NCBI GenBank assembly: GCA_002353525.1
Contig: DEJV01000025.1
Span: forward strand, 69,089-95,405
From: Prevotella sp. UBA2739
GTDB lineage: Bacteria > Bacteroidota > Bacteroidia > Bacteroidales > Bacteroidaceae
Direction: 5' to 3'
DNA length: 26,317 bases
In this document: piece after piece, positions 14,781 to 22,795 of the stretch
Layout of the letters: every line of letters starts with the position of its first letter
How positions within the stretch are numbered: position 1 is the stretch's first letter
Notes under the pieces: generated by a model
Databases searched by the model: none
Told to the model about the DNA's origin: nothing
The model's input: only the letters and a program-made list of their open reading frames with translations
Program-made: the position numbers and the translations under genes

Positions 14781-14814
14781 AAAAAACGAGCTACATGACC
14801 GTAACTCGTTTTTT
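14781..14814 (-). terminator. Intrinsic terminator downstream of tRNA-Met
   Basis: AAAAAACGAG (14781-14790) pairs with CTCGTTTTTT (14805-14814). A further three pairs beyond one mismatch close a 6-base loop. With A and T runs on both sides it could work in either direction, but the tRNA ends 2 bases away and is the natural client. Confidence 0.85.
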
Positions 14815-14815
14815 G

Positions 14816-14889
14816 TAGCGGGAGCCGGGATTGAACCGGCGACCTCATGATTATGAATCATGCGCTCTAACCAGCTGAGCTATCCCGCC
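14816..14889 (-). tRNA. tRNA-Met (CAT), probably elongator
   Basis: The 74-base gene folds into a complete cloverleaf: acceptor GGCGGGA/TCCCGCT with a G1-T72 wobble, D stem GCTC/GAGC, anticodon stem CATGA/TCATG with loop TTCATAA (anticodon CAT), and T stem GCCGG/CCGGC with loop TTCAATC. The discriminator is A, and no 3' CCA is encoded. The anticodon stem lacks the three G-C pairs of initiator tRNA and there is no C1-A72 mismatch, so elongator Met fits best. A lysidine-modified tRNA-Ile2 cannot be fully excluded. A TACCTTTG promoter box lies 22 bases upstream and a terminator follows directly. Confidence 0.95.
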
Positions 14890-14910
14890 ATCATTGCTTG
14901 AATGCGGGTG

Positions 14911-14918
14911 CAAAGGTA
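14911..14918 (-). promoter_or_regulatory. Promoter box of tRNA-Met (TACCTTTG)
   Basis: On the minus strand TACCTTTG fits the TAnnTTTG consensus and sits 22 bases before the tRNA 5' end. That is a suitable distance for a short leader removed by RNase P. Confidence 0.65.
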
Positions 14919-14980
14919 TAATATTTTTCGGAATACGCAAAATATTTTGCAGATATTTTTCGTTTATCACTATTTTTTCG

Positions 14981-14988
14981 TATATTTG
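14981..14988 (+). promoter_or_regulatory. Promoter box of the START-like gene (TATATTTG)
   Basis: TATATTTG fits TAnnTTTG and lies 27 bases before the ATG at 15015, predicting a leader of about 20 bases. It is divergent from the tRNA promoter in the same 125-base spacer. Confidence 0.65.
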
Positions 14989-15014
14989 CATACGAAAATC
15001 AAACTAACTAGCCC

Positions 15015-15416
15015 ATGAAAAAGCAAAGAATACACTTGGAATACGAACTGCACTCTAGTTCGCCAAACATCATCTGGCCACTCATCAGCAATGAGGCGGG
15101 ACTGCAAAAATGGATTGCCAACACGGTGACAAGAGAGGGCGACAAGCTCACATTTACCTGGGGCGAGGAATGGAGCCACCATGAGCAACGCACAGCCACC
15201 ATCGTAGAGGAGAAGAAAATGAAACTCATCCGACTGGAATGGGACGACGAGGCTGGCGAAGAGGACAACTTCTGGCAGATGGAGATGATAAAGAGCGACA
15301 TCACAAACGATTACATCCTTAGCGTGATAGACCATGCCTCCCCCGACGACCTGGAATGGTTGCAAGACATCTGGGATGACAACCTGTACCGTCTGCACCA
15401 ATCAACAGGACTGTAA
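15015..15416 (+). CDS. START-like (SRPBCC/AHSA1-related) domain protein
   Basis: The 133-residue product is a single-domain protein resembling the START-like family common in Bacteroidota, related to AHSA1/SRPBCC folds with a ligand-holding cavity. Supporting features are the opening ELHSSSPNIIWPLISNEAGLQKWIA (helix-grip start with the typical W-I pattern), a TFTWGEEW strand, alternating charged beta strands, and a long C-terminal helix beginning DDLEWLQDIWDDNL. There is no signal peptide. The ligand and role are unknown. It is monocistronic, with its own promoter box and a 580-base spacer behind it. Confidence 0.78.
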   Translation: MKKQRIHLEYELHSSSPNIIWPLISNEAGLQKWIANTVTREGDKLTFTWGEEWSHHEQRTATIVEEKKMKLIRLEWDDEAGEEDNFWQMEMIKSDITNDYILSVIDHASPDDLEWLQDIWDDNLYRLHQSTGL

Positions 15417-15716
15417 ATCGTTGTTCGCGACTACTGTCTCATCATTTGGGCGAATGATTATTGATACTTTATTGACTCAATTTACAGATCGAAGCACACA
15501 TAGGTGCTACGAAAGACGCACCTACCTTTATCCACCCAGACAGGGCGAGTCATGGGCAGGCGCTCCCCTAACCACATATCATAAAGGGAATTTCGGTTGT
15601 TCTTCCACCACATTCTTTTTTGTTTTTTGCAAATCATCAACAGCCAATTGTCTGTTATCAATTCGAAGAATTCAGGGGCGAAAAGAACACCCATTTTGAG
15701 TTACTAACAAACTAAA
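15417..15716. other. Spacer without a convincing gene
   Basis: No clear coding region is seen. A minus-strand frame 15694-15482 (70 aa) is unusually Trp-rich (for example RMWWKNNRNSLYDMWLGERL). It starts in ordinary spacer sequence, has no promoter box or ribosome site that I can see, and matches no family I know. The region also includes CAATTGTCTGTTATCAATTC (around 15645), which resembles the AATTATC repeat family. Confidence 0.5.
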
Positions 15717-15854
15717 ATGCGATTTTTTAAGAAATTAAGATGCAATTTGTTAAGAAATTAAGGTGCGATTTGTTAACAAATTGAGATGCGATTTGTTAAC
15801 AAATTAGAGTGTAATTTGCTAACAAATTGAAGTGTAATTTCATAACAAATGAGA
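15717..15854. repeat. Six tandem 23-bp palindromic repeats
   Basis: Exact 23-base units start at 15717, 15740, 15763, 15786, 15809 and 15832. The consensus is roughly RTGYRATTTGTTAACAAATT plus RAG. Units 3 and 4 carry the perfect 14-base palindrome ATTTGTTAACAAAT; the outer units are degraded copies. There are no unique spacers, so this is not CRISPR. The array ends about 97 bases before the promoter box of the permease gene. Confidence 0.92.
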
Positions 15855-15950
15855 AAATGATGTTTATTCGCCGTGCTTGAAAGAACTCCCGAAACGCAAA
15901 TAATATTAATAAAAATATGAAAAATCTGCCGTTCTCTGAGTTTTTTGTAC

Positions 15951-15958
15951 TAATTTTG
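15951..15958 (+). promoter_or_regulatory. Promoter box of the permease-ribBA genes (TAATTTTG)
   Basis: TAATTTTG fits TAnnTTTG and lies 40 bases before the ATG at 15998, downstream of the 23-bp repeat array. ribBA follows after only 27 bases and probably shares this promoter. Confidence 0.6.
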
Positions 15959-15997
15959 CAACTTGGTAGCGACATTGGTGCGCTGCCATGTGAATAA

Positions 15998-17905
15998 ATG
16001 CTTCGAATAAAGAAACTAGATACATTCATTGCCAAACAGTTTGGACTACTGTTTGTGGGAACATTCTTCATCTGCCAGTTTGTGCTGATGATGCAGTTCC
16101 TGTGGCGATATATCGACGACCTGATTGGCAAAGGCATCTCCATGGAGGTCATGGCACAGTTCTTCTGGTACATGGGACTCTCGCTGGTGCCACAGGCATT
16201 GCCGCTGGCCATTCTGTTGTCATCGCTTATCACCTTCGGAAACCTAGGTGAAAGTTCAGAGCTGACGGCTATCAAAGCTGCCGGCATATCACTGATGCAA
16301 GCTTTCCGCTCGCTCATCGTCATCTCGGTGTTCATCGCCCTTTGCTCGTTTTATTTCCAGAACGTCATAGGCCCTAATGCCAACCAAAAGATGGCCCAGC
16401 TACTGCTGTCAATGCGACAGAAGAGCCCGGAACTGGAAATCCCAGAAGGCATCTTCTACGACGGCATCCCCAACACCAATCTTTATGTGCAAAAGAAGGA
16501 CATGAAGACGGGCAAATTGTATGGCATCATGATTTACAGGATGACCGACAGCTATGAAGACGCAGCCATCATCCTGGCCGATTCCGGCATGTTGCAGTCA
16601 ACAGAAGAGAAAAAACACCTGGTGATGAGTCTGTGGAGCGGCGAGTGGTTTGAGAACATGCGGTCGCAGGAACTGGCGGGCAGTGCAGCGGTACCTTATC
16701 GCCGGGAGACATTCTCTTCGAAGAAAATCATATTAGACTTCGACGGTGACTTCAGCATGACCGACGGGTCGGTGTTCTCGGGCGATGCCAGGGCAAAGGG
16801 ACTGCCACAAATCAGACACGACATCGATTCGCTGGACAACACCTACGACAGCATCGGCCGAAGCTACTATGCCGACGGGAAGCGCATGTACTACAACCTG
16901 CCAAAACTCGACAAAAAAGACTCGCTGAAGGCACTGAAAACTGCCATGGCAAAAACCTATAACTTCGACTCGGTATACGCGAAGCTGACACCCGAGAAGA
17001 AGCAAATGGCCGTGAACACCGCCTTGTCGAAAGCACAAAGCGCCAGAAGCGACCTTGAGTTTAAGAGCATGCTCACGGGCGATGCCGACAGGGTAATACG
17101 CATGCACAAGATTGAGGCTATCAACAAGTTCACCACCGCACTGCTCTGCATCATCTTCTTCTTCATCGGCGCCCCGCTGGGAGCTATCATCCGCAAAGGC
17201 GGACTTGGCATTCCGGTCATCATATCTGTTTTCGTGTTTATCATCTACTACATTCTCGATAACACGGGATACCGTATGGCGCGCGGTGGCATGTGGGCCA
17301 TTTGGTTTGGCAAGGGCATCGCCACGGCGGTACTGGCGCCCGTGGCCGTATTCTTCACATACAAGGCCAATAAAGACTCGGTGGTTTTCAACATGGATCT
17401 GTATCGCAATTTCGTGATGAAGTTGCTGGGTCTGCGGCTGAAACGCCACGTATATGGCAAAGAGGTAATCATCAACGATCCCGACTACCCCACCGACGCC
17501 GCTCGCTTGGCTGCCATCAGCGAGGAGGTGGCCGACTATGCGCATGAGCATAAGCTGAAGCGAGCTCCCAACATCATCAAAGTGTTCTTCAACTACCACC
17601 CCGACCACAGCATCGAGCGCATCAGCGCAGAGATGGAAGAAGTGATAGACGACTTGTCGAACACAAAGGACAAGGTGATTCTGACCGAGCTGAACAAATA
17701 TCCGGTGGTGTCGGTGAAGGCACATACACGGCCTTTCGAGCGCAGGTGGATGAACATCGTGTCGTTTATCATTCTGCCCATTGGCTTGTTCTGCTACTTC
17801 AGAATGTGGCATTTCCGTCTGCGACTGGACCGCGACCTGAAGATGATTATGAACACCAACAAAGCCATCATCGACCGCATTGGCCAGATGACCGCACGCG
17901 TATAA
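15998..17905 (+). CDS. lptG: LptF/LptG (YjgP/YjgQ) family LPS export permease, extended
   Basis: The 635-residue product belongs to the YjgP/YjgQ family, whose members form the membrane part of the LptB2FG ABC transporter that extracts LPS from the inner membrane. The first three membrane helices fall at about residues 14-36, 55-80 and 95-118, including the motif ALPLAILLSSLITFGNLGESSE. A periplasmic beta-jellyroll region follows (about 120-370), and helices 4-6 lie at about 376-452, including FFIGAPLGAIIRKGGLG. Standard members are about 360 aa. Here an extra C-terminal part of about 180 residues follows, largely charged, with one more hydrophobic helix at about 584-602. Whether it acts as LptF or LptG cannot be settled from the sequence alone. 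It is upstream of ribBA in a likely operon. Confidence 0.87.
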   Translation: MLRIKKLDTFIAKQFGLLFVGTFFICQFVLMMQFLWRYIDDLIGKGISMEVMAQFFWYMGLSLVPQALPLAILLSSLITFGNLGESSELTAIKAAGISLMQAFRSLIVISVFIALCSFYFQNVIGPNANQKMAQLLLSMRQKSPELEIPEGIFYDGIPNTNLYVQKKDMKTGKLYGIMIYRMTDSYEDAAIILADSGMLQSTEEKKHLVMSLWSGEWFENMRSQELAGSAAVPYRRETFSSKKIILDFDGDFSMTDGSVFSGDARAKGLPQIRHDIDSLDNTYDSIGRSYYADGKRMYYNLPKLDKKDSLKALKTAMAKTYNFDSVYAKLTPEKKQMAVNTALSKAQSARSDLEFKSMLTGDADRVIRMHKIEAINKFTTALLCIIFFFIGAPLGAIIRKGGLGIPVIISVFVFIIYYILDNTGYRMARGGMWAIWFGKGIATAVLAPVAVFFTYKANKDSVVFNMDLYRNFVMKLLGLRLKRHVYGKEVIINDPDYPTDAARLAAISEEVADYAHEHKLKRAPNIIKVFFNYHPDHSIERISAEMEEVIDDLSNTKDKVILTELNKYPVVSVKAHTRPFERRWMNIVSFIILPIGLFCYFRMWHFRLRLDRDLKMIMNTNKAIIDRIGQMTARV

Positions 17906-17932
17906 TATATAATAAGGTATATATCATCATAT

Positions 17933-19141
17933 ATGGGAAACATTCAACTAAGCAGCATCGAAGATGCAGTGAAAGATTTCAAAGAAGGAAAATTCTTGAT
18001 AGTCGTTGACGACGAGGATCGAGAGAACGAAGGCGACCTGATTATCGCGGCTGAGAAAATAACGGCCGAGAAGGTGAACTTCATGCTCAAGCATGCCAGA
18101 GGTGTGCTCTGCGCCCCTATCACACTGAGCCGGTGCGAAGAACTTGACCTGCCTCATCAGGTGATGGATAACACATCGGTACTGGGCACTCCCTTCACCG
18201 TCACCGTAGACAAGCTGGAAGGATGCACAACAGGTGTGTCGGCTCACGACCGTGCCGAGACCATCAAGGCACTGGCTGACCCGAAGTCTACACCGCAGAC
18301 CTTCGGCCGCCCGGGACACATCAACCCACTCTATGCCCAGGAAAATGGTGTGTTGCGACGCAGCGGACATACCGAGGCAGCCATCGACCTGTGCCGCATG
18401 GCAGGTCTCTATCCCGCAGGAGCGCTGATGGAGATCATGAACGAGGACGGCACTATGGCCCGCATGCCCGACCTGCTGAAGTTTGCCGAACAATGGGGAC
18501 TCAAAATCATCACCATCAAGGATATGATTGCTTACCGCCTGCAGAAAGAATCGCTCATTGAAGTAGGCGAAGAGGCCGATCTTCCCACCGTCTACGGCCA
18601 CTTCCACCTGATACCTTTCAGGCAAAAGAGCAACGGACTGGAGCACATGGCACTCATCAAAGGCGAATGGAAGGAAGACGAACCCGTGCTGGTGCGCGTA
18701 CATTCATCGTGCGCCACGGGCGACATCCTCGGCAGCAAACGATGCGACTGCGGCGAACAGCTGCACAAAGCAATGCAGATGATCGAGAAAGAGGGAAAGG
18801 GCATCATCATCTATATGCAACAAGAGGGGCGCGGCATAGGACTGATGAACAAAATTGCCGCCTACAAGCTGCAAGAGGAAGGACTCGACACCGTAGAGGC
18901 CAATGTGCATCTGGGATTCAAACCCGACGAACGCGAATATGGCTGCGGAGCACAGATGCTGCGCCACCTGGGCGTACACAAGATGCGCCTGCTGACCAAC
19001 AACCCTGTGAAACGCGTGGGACTGGAGGCCTATGGACTGGAGATTGTAGAGAACGTACCCATCGAAGTTACACCCAATGAGTACGACTACAAATATCTCA
19101 AAACGAAGAAAGAACGTATGGGGCACACCCTCCATATATAA
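17933..19141 (+). CDS. ribBA: Bifunctional riboflavin enzyme RibBA
   Basis: The 402-residue product fuses 3,4-dihydroxy-2-butanone-4-phosphate synthase (about residues 1-205) and GTP cyclohydrolase II (about 206-402), which supply both precursors of riboflavin. The first domain shows DDEDRENEGDLI, TGVSAHDRAET, RPGHINPL and RRSGHTEAAIDL. The second shows the zinc ligands Cys260, Cys271 and Cys273 (HSSCATGDILGSKRCDCGEQ), QQEGRGIGLMNK, and NNPVKRVGLEAYGLEI. Both domains look intact. The ATG follows the permease stop by 27 bases, and no FMN riboswitch fits in that gap. A strong terminator follows. Confidence 0.97.
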   Translation: MGNIQLSSIEDAVKDFKEGKFLIVVDDEDRENEGDLIIAAEKITAEKVNFMLKHARGVLCAPITLSRCEELDLPHQVMDNTSVLGTPFTVTVDKLEGCTTGVSAHDRAETIKALADPKSTPQTFGRPGHINPLYAQENGVLRRSGHTEAAIDLCRMAGLYPAGALMEIMNEDGTMARMPDLLKFAEQWGLKIITIKDMIAYRLQKESLIEVGEEADLPTVYGHFHLIPFRQKSNGLEHMALIKGEWKEDEPVLVRVHSSCATGDILGSKRCDCGEQLHKAMQMIEKEGKGIIIYMQQEGRGIGLMNKIAAYKLQEEGLDTVEANVHLGFKPDEREYGCGAQMLRHLGVHKMRLLTNNPVKRVGLEAYGLEIVENVPIEVTPNEYDYKYLKTKKERMGHTLHI

Positions 19142-19191
19142 AAAAACCGCATTATTTTGTCTCAAAAGATGAAATAATGCTGTTTTTTTTT
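19142..19191 (+). terminator. Intrinsic terminator after ribBA
   Basis: GCATTATTT (19149-19157) pairs perfectly with AAATAATGC (19172-19180) around a 14-base loop, followed by TG and a run of nine T. An A-run precedes it. It begins at the ribBA stop codon. Confidence 0.88.
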
Positions 19192-19212
19192 CGTTTAAAA
19201 GAATAAATTGAG

Positions 19213-19220
19213 TAATTTTG
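19213..19220 (+). promoter_or_regulatory. Promoter box of the aminotransferase gene (TAATTTTG)
   Basis: TAATTTTG fits TAnnTTTG and sits 30 bases before the ATG at 19250, just after the ribBA terminator. It shows that the aminotransferase is a separate transcription unit. Confidence 0.65.
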
Positions 19221-19249
19221 CAACAAACAAAACCATTAAACACAATATT

Positions 19250-20443
19250 ATGGCACAATTATCTAATCGACTCAACCGTTTGGCACCATCAGCCACATTG
19301 GCTATGTCGCAGAAAAGCGGTGAGATGAAAGCACAAGGTATCGATGTTATCAACATGAGCGTGGGAGAGCCCGACTTCAATACGCCCGATCATATCAAAG
19401 AAGCCGCCAAGAAAGCTATCGACGACAACTGGTCGCGTTACTCGCCAGTGCCTGGATATGCCGACTTGAGACAGGCTATCGTAGCAAAACTGAAAAATGA
19501 GAACGGACTTGACTACACCATCAATGAAGTCTTAGTCAGCAACGGCGCCAAGCAAAGTGTATGCAACACCGTAATGGCTCTCGTCAACGACGGCGACGAG
19601 GTGATTATTCCCACTCCTTACTGGGTGAGCTATCCGCAGATGGCCAAACTGGCCGGAGGCGAACCCGTATACATTGAGGCCAGCTTCGAACAGAATTTCA
19701 AGATTACGCCCGAACAGCTGGAGGCAGCCATCACACCAAAGACAAAAATGCTCATTCTCTGCTCGCCCAGCAATCCTACGGGCAGCGTTTACTCACAAGA
19801 AGAGCTGAACGCACTGGCTGAGGTCATCAAGAAGCACGACAACCTGTTTGTGCTGGCCGACGAGATCTACGAGCACATCAACTATATTGGCAAGCATGCC
19901 AGCATCGCCAAATGCGAGGGCATGAAAGAGCGCAGCATCATCGTCAACGGTGTCTCGAAGGCATACGCCATGACGGGCTGGCGCATCGGATACATCGCAG
20001 CACCCGAGTGGATTGTCAAGGGATGCAACAAACTGCAGGGACAATACACCAGCGGTCCATGCTCAGTCAGCCAGAAGGCTGCCACAGAAGCCTACATCGC
20101 CTCGCAAGCATGCGTCGAGGAGATGAGACAGGCCTTTGAGCGCCGCCGCAACTTGATTGTCGAACTGGCAAAGGACATTCCCGGACTGGAAGTCAACGTG
20201 CCGGAGGGAGCCTTCTATCTCTTCCCCAAGTGCAGCAGTTTCTATGGAAAGAGCGACGGCGAGCGCACCATCAACAACTCCACCGACCTGGCCATGTATC
20301 TGCTCGAAGTGGGACATGTGGCAACCGTCGGCGGCGACGCGTTCGGCGACCCGAATTGCTTCAGAATGAGCTATGCCACAAGCGACGATAACATCCGCGA
20401 AGCCATGCGACGCATCAAAGAGACACTGGCGAAATTGAAATAA
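19250..20443 (+). CDS. aspC: Aspartate-type aminotransferase (class I/II, PLP-dependent)
   Basis: The 397-residue product is a fold-type I aminotransferase close to the aspartate aminotransferase Ib subgroup, transferring amino groups between aspartate and 2-oxoglutarate. Signatures: SVGEPDFNTPDHIKEAA, the YSPVPGYADLRQAI region, LILCSPSNPTGSVYS, VLADEIYEHINY, and SKAYAMTGWRIGY with the PLP-binding Lys237. The conserved Arg that binds the substrate carboxylate is in the FRMSYATS motif near the C-terminus. I use ATG 19250; the frame extends to a TTG at 19208, but that extension covers the promoter box. Exact substrate choice (Asp, aromatic or other) is inferred from family only. Confidence 0.92.
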   Translation: MAQLSNRLNRLAPSATLAMSQKSGEMKAQGIDVINMSVGEPDFNTPDHIKEAAKKAIDDNWSRYSPVPGYADLRQAIVAKLKNENGLDYTINEVLVSNGAKQSVCNTVMALVNDGDEVIIPTPYWVSYPQMAKLAGGEPVYIEASFEQNFKITPEQLEAAITPKTKMLILCSPSNPTGSVYSQEELNALAEVIKKHDNLFVLADEIYEHINYIGKHASIAKCEGMKERSIIVNGVSKAYAMTGWRIGYIAAPEWIVKGCNKLQGQYTSGPCSVSQKAATEAYIASQACVEEMRQAFERRRNLIVELAKDIPGLEVNVPEGAFYLFPKCSSFYGKSDGERTINNSTDLAMYLLEVGHVATVGGDAFGDPNCFRMSYATSDDNIREAMRRIKETLAKLK

Positions 20444-20500
20444 TTCAAAAAAAGAGCCGTTAAAACTTCTTAAAACGGTCGTTAGTTCTCTTTAATTTGT

Positions 20501-20508
20501 TATCTTTG
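20501..20508 (+). promoter_or_regulatory. Promoter box of the TonB operon (TATCTTTG), long leader
   Basis: TATCTTTG fits TAnnTTTG and lies 120 bases before the exbB ATG, predicting an AT-rich leader of about 110 bases. No clear structure is seen in the leader. Just upstream, CCGTT and AACGG (about 20456-20478) could form a weak hairpin at the end of the aminotransferase transcript. Confidence 0.62.
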
Positions 20509-20628
20509 CCAAGACTTAGCTGTCAGTTCTTTGAAGAATAGCAGCAAAAAACGGCAAAACTAACGTTAAAACAAAGAAATTCTTTACAACTTAATTCATT
20601 AATAACTAAAAATTAAAAACAAAAAATT

Positions 20629-21456
20629 ATGGCAACTACACAAAAGACAGCCAGCCCTAAGAAATCTCAGGGCTTCCAGGGAGTAAAAGCAGCGTTTTGG
20701 ATCATCGTTGTATGCTTCATCCTCGCAGTATGTTTCTTCAAGTTCTTCCTCGGCAACAGCGACCACATTGGTCCTAACGGAGAAGTTATCGATGGTAACA
20801 TCTGGGGTACAATCTACAAAGGTGGTATCGTGGTACCTGTGATCCTCACTCTGTTGTTCACCGTTATCGCTCTCTCTATCGAGCGCTGGCTCGCTCTGCG
20901 CACCGCTTTCGGTAAGGGCAAGCTCCCACAGTTCGTAGCTAACATCAAGGCTGCGCTCAATGCTAACGACTTCGCTAAGGCTCAGGAGCTCTGCGACAAG
21001 CAGCGCGGTACTGTTGCTAACGTGGTTGGCGCATCTCTCCGTGCTTACAAAGAGATGGAAGGCACACACGGCATGAAGAAGGAGCAGAAGATCGCACGCA
21101 TCCAGCAGGCTCACGAAGAGGCCACTCAGCTCGAGATGCCTACCCTGCAGATGAACATGCCTATCATCGCTACCATCGTTACACTGGGTACCCTCACCGC
21201 TCTGTTCGGAACCGTTGTAGGTATGATCCGTTCATTCGCAGCTCTGGCAGCTGGTGGTGGTGCTGACTCTCAGGCTCTGTCACTTGGTATTTCTGAGGCC
21301 TTGGTTAACACAGCATCTGGTATTTTGACTTCTTGGGTAGCCGTTGTTGCTTACAACTACTATTCAAACAAGATCGATAAGTTGACATACGCCCTCGACG
21401 AGGTTGGTTATTCAATCGCTCAGACTTACGAAGCTAACCACGCAGAAGAGGCTTAA
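20629..21456 (+). CDS. exbB: ExbB-type MotA/TolQ/ExbB proton channel protein
   Basis: The 275-residue product is the ExbB subunit of the inner-membrane motor that uses proton flow to power TonB. It has an early helix (about residues 22-42), a second (about 64-85) followed by IERWLALRTAFGKG, a cytoplasmic segment, and paired C-terminal helices. These include PIIATIVTLGTLTALFGTVVGMI and the SLGISEALVNTASG motif, with the Thr/Gly-rich pore lining typical of the family. It heads the exbB-exbD-exbD-tonB operon, with 30 bases to the first exbD. Codon use is strongly biased (GCT, GGT, CGC, AAG, AAC, ATC), unlike the upstream genes, which suggests high expression. Confidence 0.93.
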   Translation: MATTQKTASPKKSQGFQGVKAAFWIIVVCFILAVCFFKFFLGNSDHIGPNGEVIDGNIWGTIYKGGIVVPVILTLLFTVIALSIERWLALRTAFGKGKLPQFVANIKAALNANDFAKAQELCDKQRGTVANVVGASLRAYKEMEGTHGMKKEQKIARIQQAHEEATQLEMPTLQMNMPIIATIVTLGTLTALFGTVVGMIRSFAALAAGGGADSQALSLGISEALVNTASGILTSWVAVVAYNYYSNKIDKLTYALDEVGYSIAQTYEANHAEEA

Positions 21457-21486
21457 TTTTTGCTAACCCTTTAAAAATTTATCACT

Positions 21487-22113
21487 ATGGGTAAAGTAAA
21501 AATTAAGAAAGCGGACGTCTGGATAGACATGACCCCTATGTCTGACGTGATGGTGCTGCTGCTCACCTTCTTCATGATGACCTCTACGTTCGTCAAGAAC
21601 GAGGCCGTGAAGGTGAACACACCACAGTCGGCATCAAAGGTCAAGGTTCCAGAGAACGATGTCGTGAACATCACCATCAATCCTGAGGGAAAGGTGTTCA
21701 TGAGCATGGACAATGTGAACTATCTGAAGACCACCTTGATGGCCATGACCGACAAGTTCGGTGTGCAGCTTACGCCAGCACAGCAGGAGGCTTTCCTGGA
21801 GGATCCTCAGTTCGGAGTTCCTATGGATAAAATGGCAGAATTCCTCAACATCGGCCAGAGCAAGCGTGCTGAAGCCCTCAAGTCACTCGGCATTCCCACC
21901 GACAGCATCGACAACGGTGATGGCACAAAGGGAAAGAGCGAGTTCCAGCAGTGGGTGACAGAAGCCATGGCATCTGGAGAAGACATGAAGCTTTGTATCA
22001 AAGCTGACTCGAAGACTCCTTATAAGATAGTCAAGAGCGTCATGTCTGAGTTGCAGGATATGGACCAGAACCGTTACCAGTTGATTACATCGTTTAAAGA
22101 AGCGGAGGATTAA
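21487..22113 (+). CDS. exbD: ExbD/TolR family protein, first copy
   Basis: The 208-residue product has a short basic start, one membrane helix (about residues 17-37) carrying the family motif DMTPMSDVMVLLLTFFM, whose second Asp is the proton-carrying residue, and a periplasmic domain. It is longer than E. coli ExbD (141). The extra part is a Gln/Asp-rich segment between about residues 95 and 150 (beginning LTPAQQEAFLEDPQFG). It works with ExbB to energise TonB. The next gene, a different exbD paralogue, begins 3 bases after the stop. Confidence 0.92.
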   Translation: MGKVKIKKADVWIDMTPMSDVMVLLLTFFMMTSTFVKNEAVKVNTPQSASKVKVPENDVVNITINPEGKVFMSMDNVNYLKTTLMAMTDKFGVQLTPAQQEAFLEDPQFGVPMDKMAEFLNIGQSKRAEALKSLGIPTDSIDNGDGTKGKSEFQQWVTEAMASGEDMKLCIKADSKTPYKIVKSVMSELQDMDQNRYQLITSFKEAED

Positions 22114-22116
22114 AGA

Positions 22117-22764
22117 ATGGCTAAACAAAAAGGAAGTAGACAGAAGAAGCAAACCGTACGCGTAGACTTTACGCCGATGGTGGATATGATGATGCTTCTT
22201 ATCACATTCTTCATGCTCTGTACTTCTCTGAGCAAACCTCAGGCAATGCAGTTGACCATGCCGAGTAACGATAAGAACATCCAAGATGAAGATCGTAACG
22301 CAGCCAAGGAGTCGCACACCATTACGATTTACCTGGCAGGCAACGATAAGATCTACTACATCAAGGGTATCCCCAAGTACGACGATCCTACATGTATGAA
22401 GGAGACCACATGGGGTAAGCAGGGAATCCGCAAGGTTCTCACCGAGCACCAGACCGAAGAGGGCATCATTCCTGTTGCCCGCATCCGTAAGGCAAAGCTC
22501 GACCTTGATGCGAAGAAAGCTGAGACCAACATGGAAGACAGCATTTATCAGAAAGAGCTGACCAAGATCCGTAACGGTGAGATCAATGGTGAGAAGATTC
22601 CTACTCTGACCATCATTATCAAGCCTTTGGACACAGCTTCGTATGATAACATGGTGACAGCACTCGACGAGATGCAGATTTGCAGTATTAGTAAGTACGT
22701 CCTTGACAAGATTTCAGCCGACGACGAGAAGCTTCTCAAGTCGAAGAACATCCCCTTGCAATGA
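22117..22764 (+). CDS. exbD: ExbD/TolR family protein, second copy
   Basis: This 215-residue paralogue starts with a Lys/Gln-rich stretch and has one helix with VDFTPMVDMMMLLITFFML; the second Asp is the expected proton carrier. The periplasmic part is again longer than in E. coli ExbD and differs from the first copy. It includes SHTITIYLAGNDKIYYIKG and a charged middle segment. Two dissimilar ExbD proteins in one operon are common in Bacteroidota and suggest a mixed ExbD pair inside the ExbB ring. tonB begins 31 bases later. Confidence 0.92.
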   Translation: MAKQKGSRQKKQTVRVDFTPMVDMMMLLITFFMLCTSLSKPQAMQLTMPSNDKNIQDEDRNAAKESHTITIYLAGNDKIYYIKGIPKYDDPTCMKETTWGKQGIRKVLTEHQTEEGIIPVARIRKAKLDLDAKKAETNMEDSIYQKELTKIRNGEINGEKIPTLTIIIKPLDTASYDNMVTALDEMQICSISKYVLDKISADDEKLLKSKNIPLQ

Positions 22765-22795
22765 CAATGTGTAACATTTAAAACAACTTAAAACG

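Noticed and set aside
15717..15854. Possible CRISPR array
   Set aside because: The 23-base units are directly adjacent with no unique spacers, and no cas gene is present.
16733..17812. Long minus-strand frame (359 aa) opposite the permease gene
   Set aside because: It is His/Val-rich antisense translation with no motif; the plus-strand gene is clearly real.
17906..17932. FMN riboswitch before ribBA
   Set aside because: The gap to the permease gene is only 27 bases, too short for the element.
19208..19249. Longer aminotransferase from a TTG at 19208
   Set aside because: The TAATTTTG promoter box is inside the extension.
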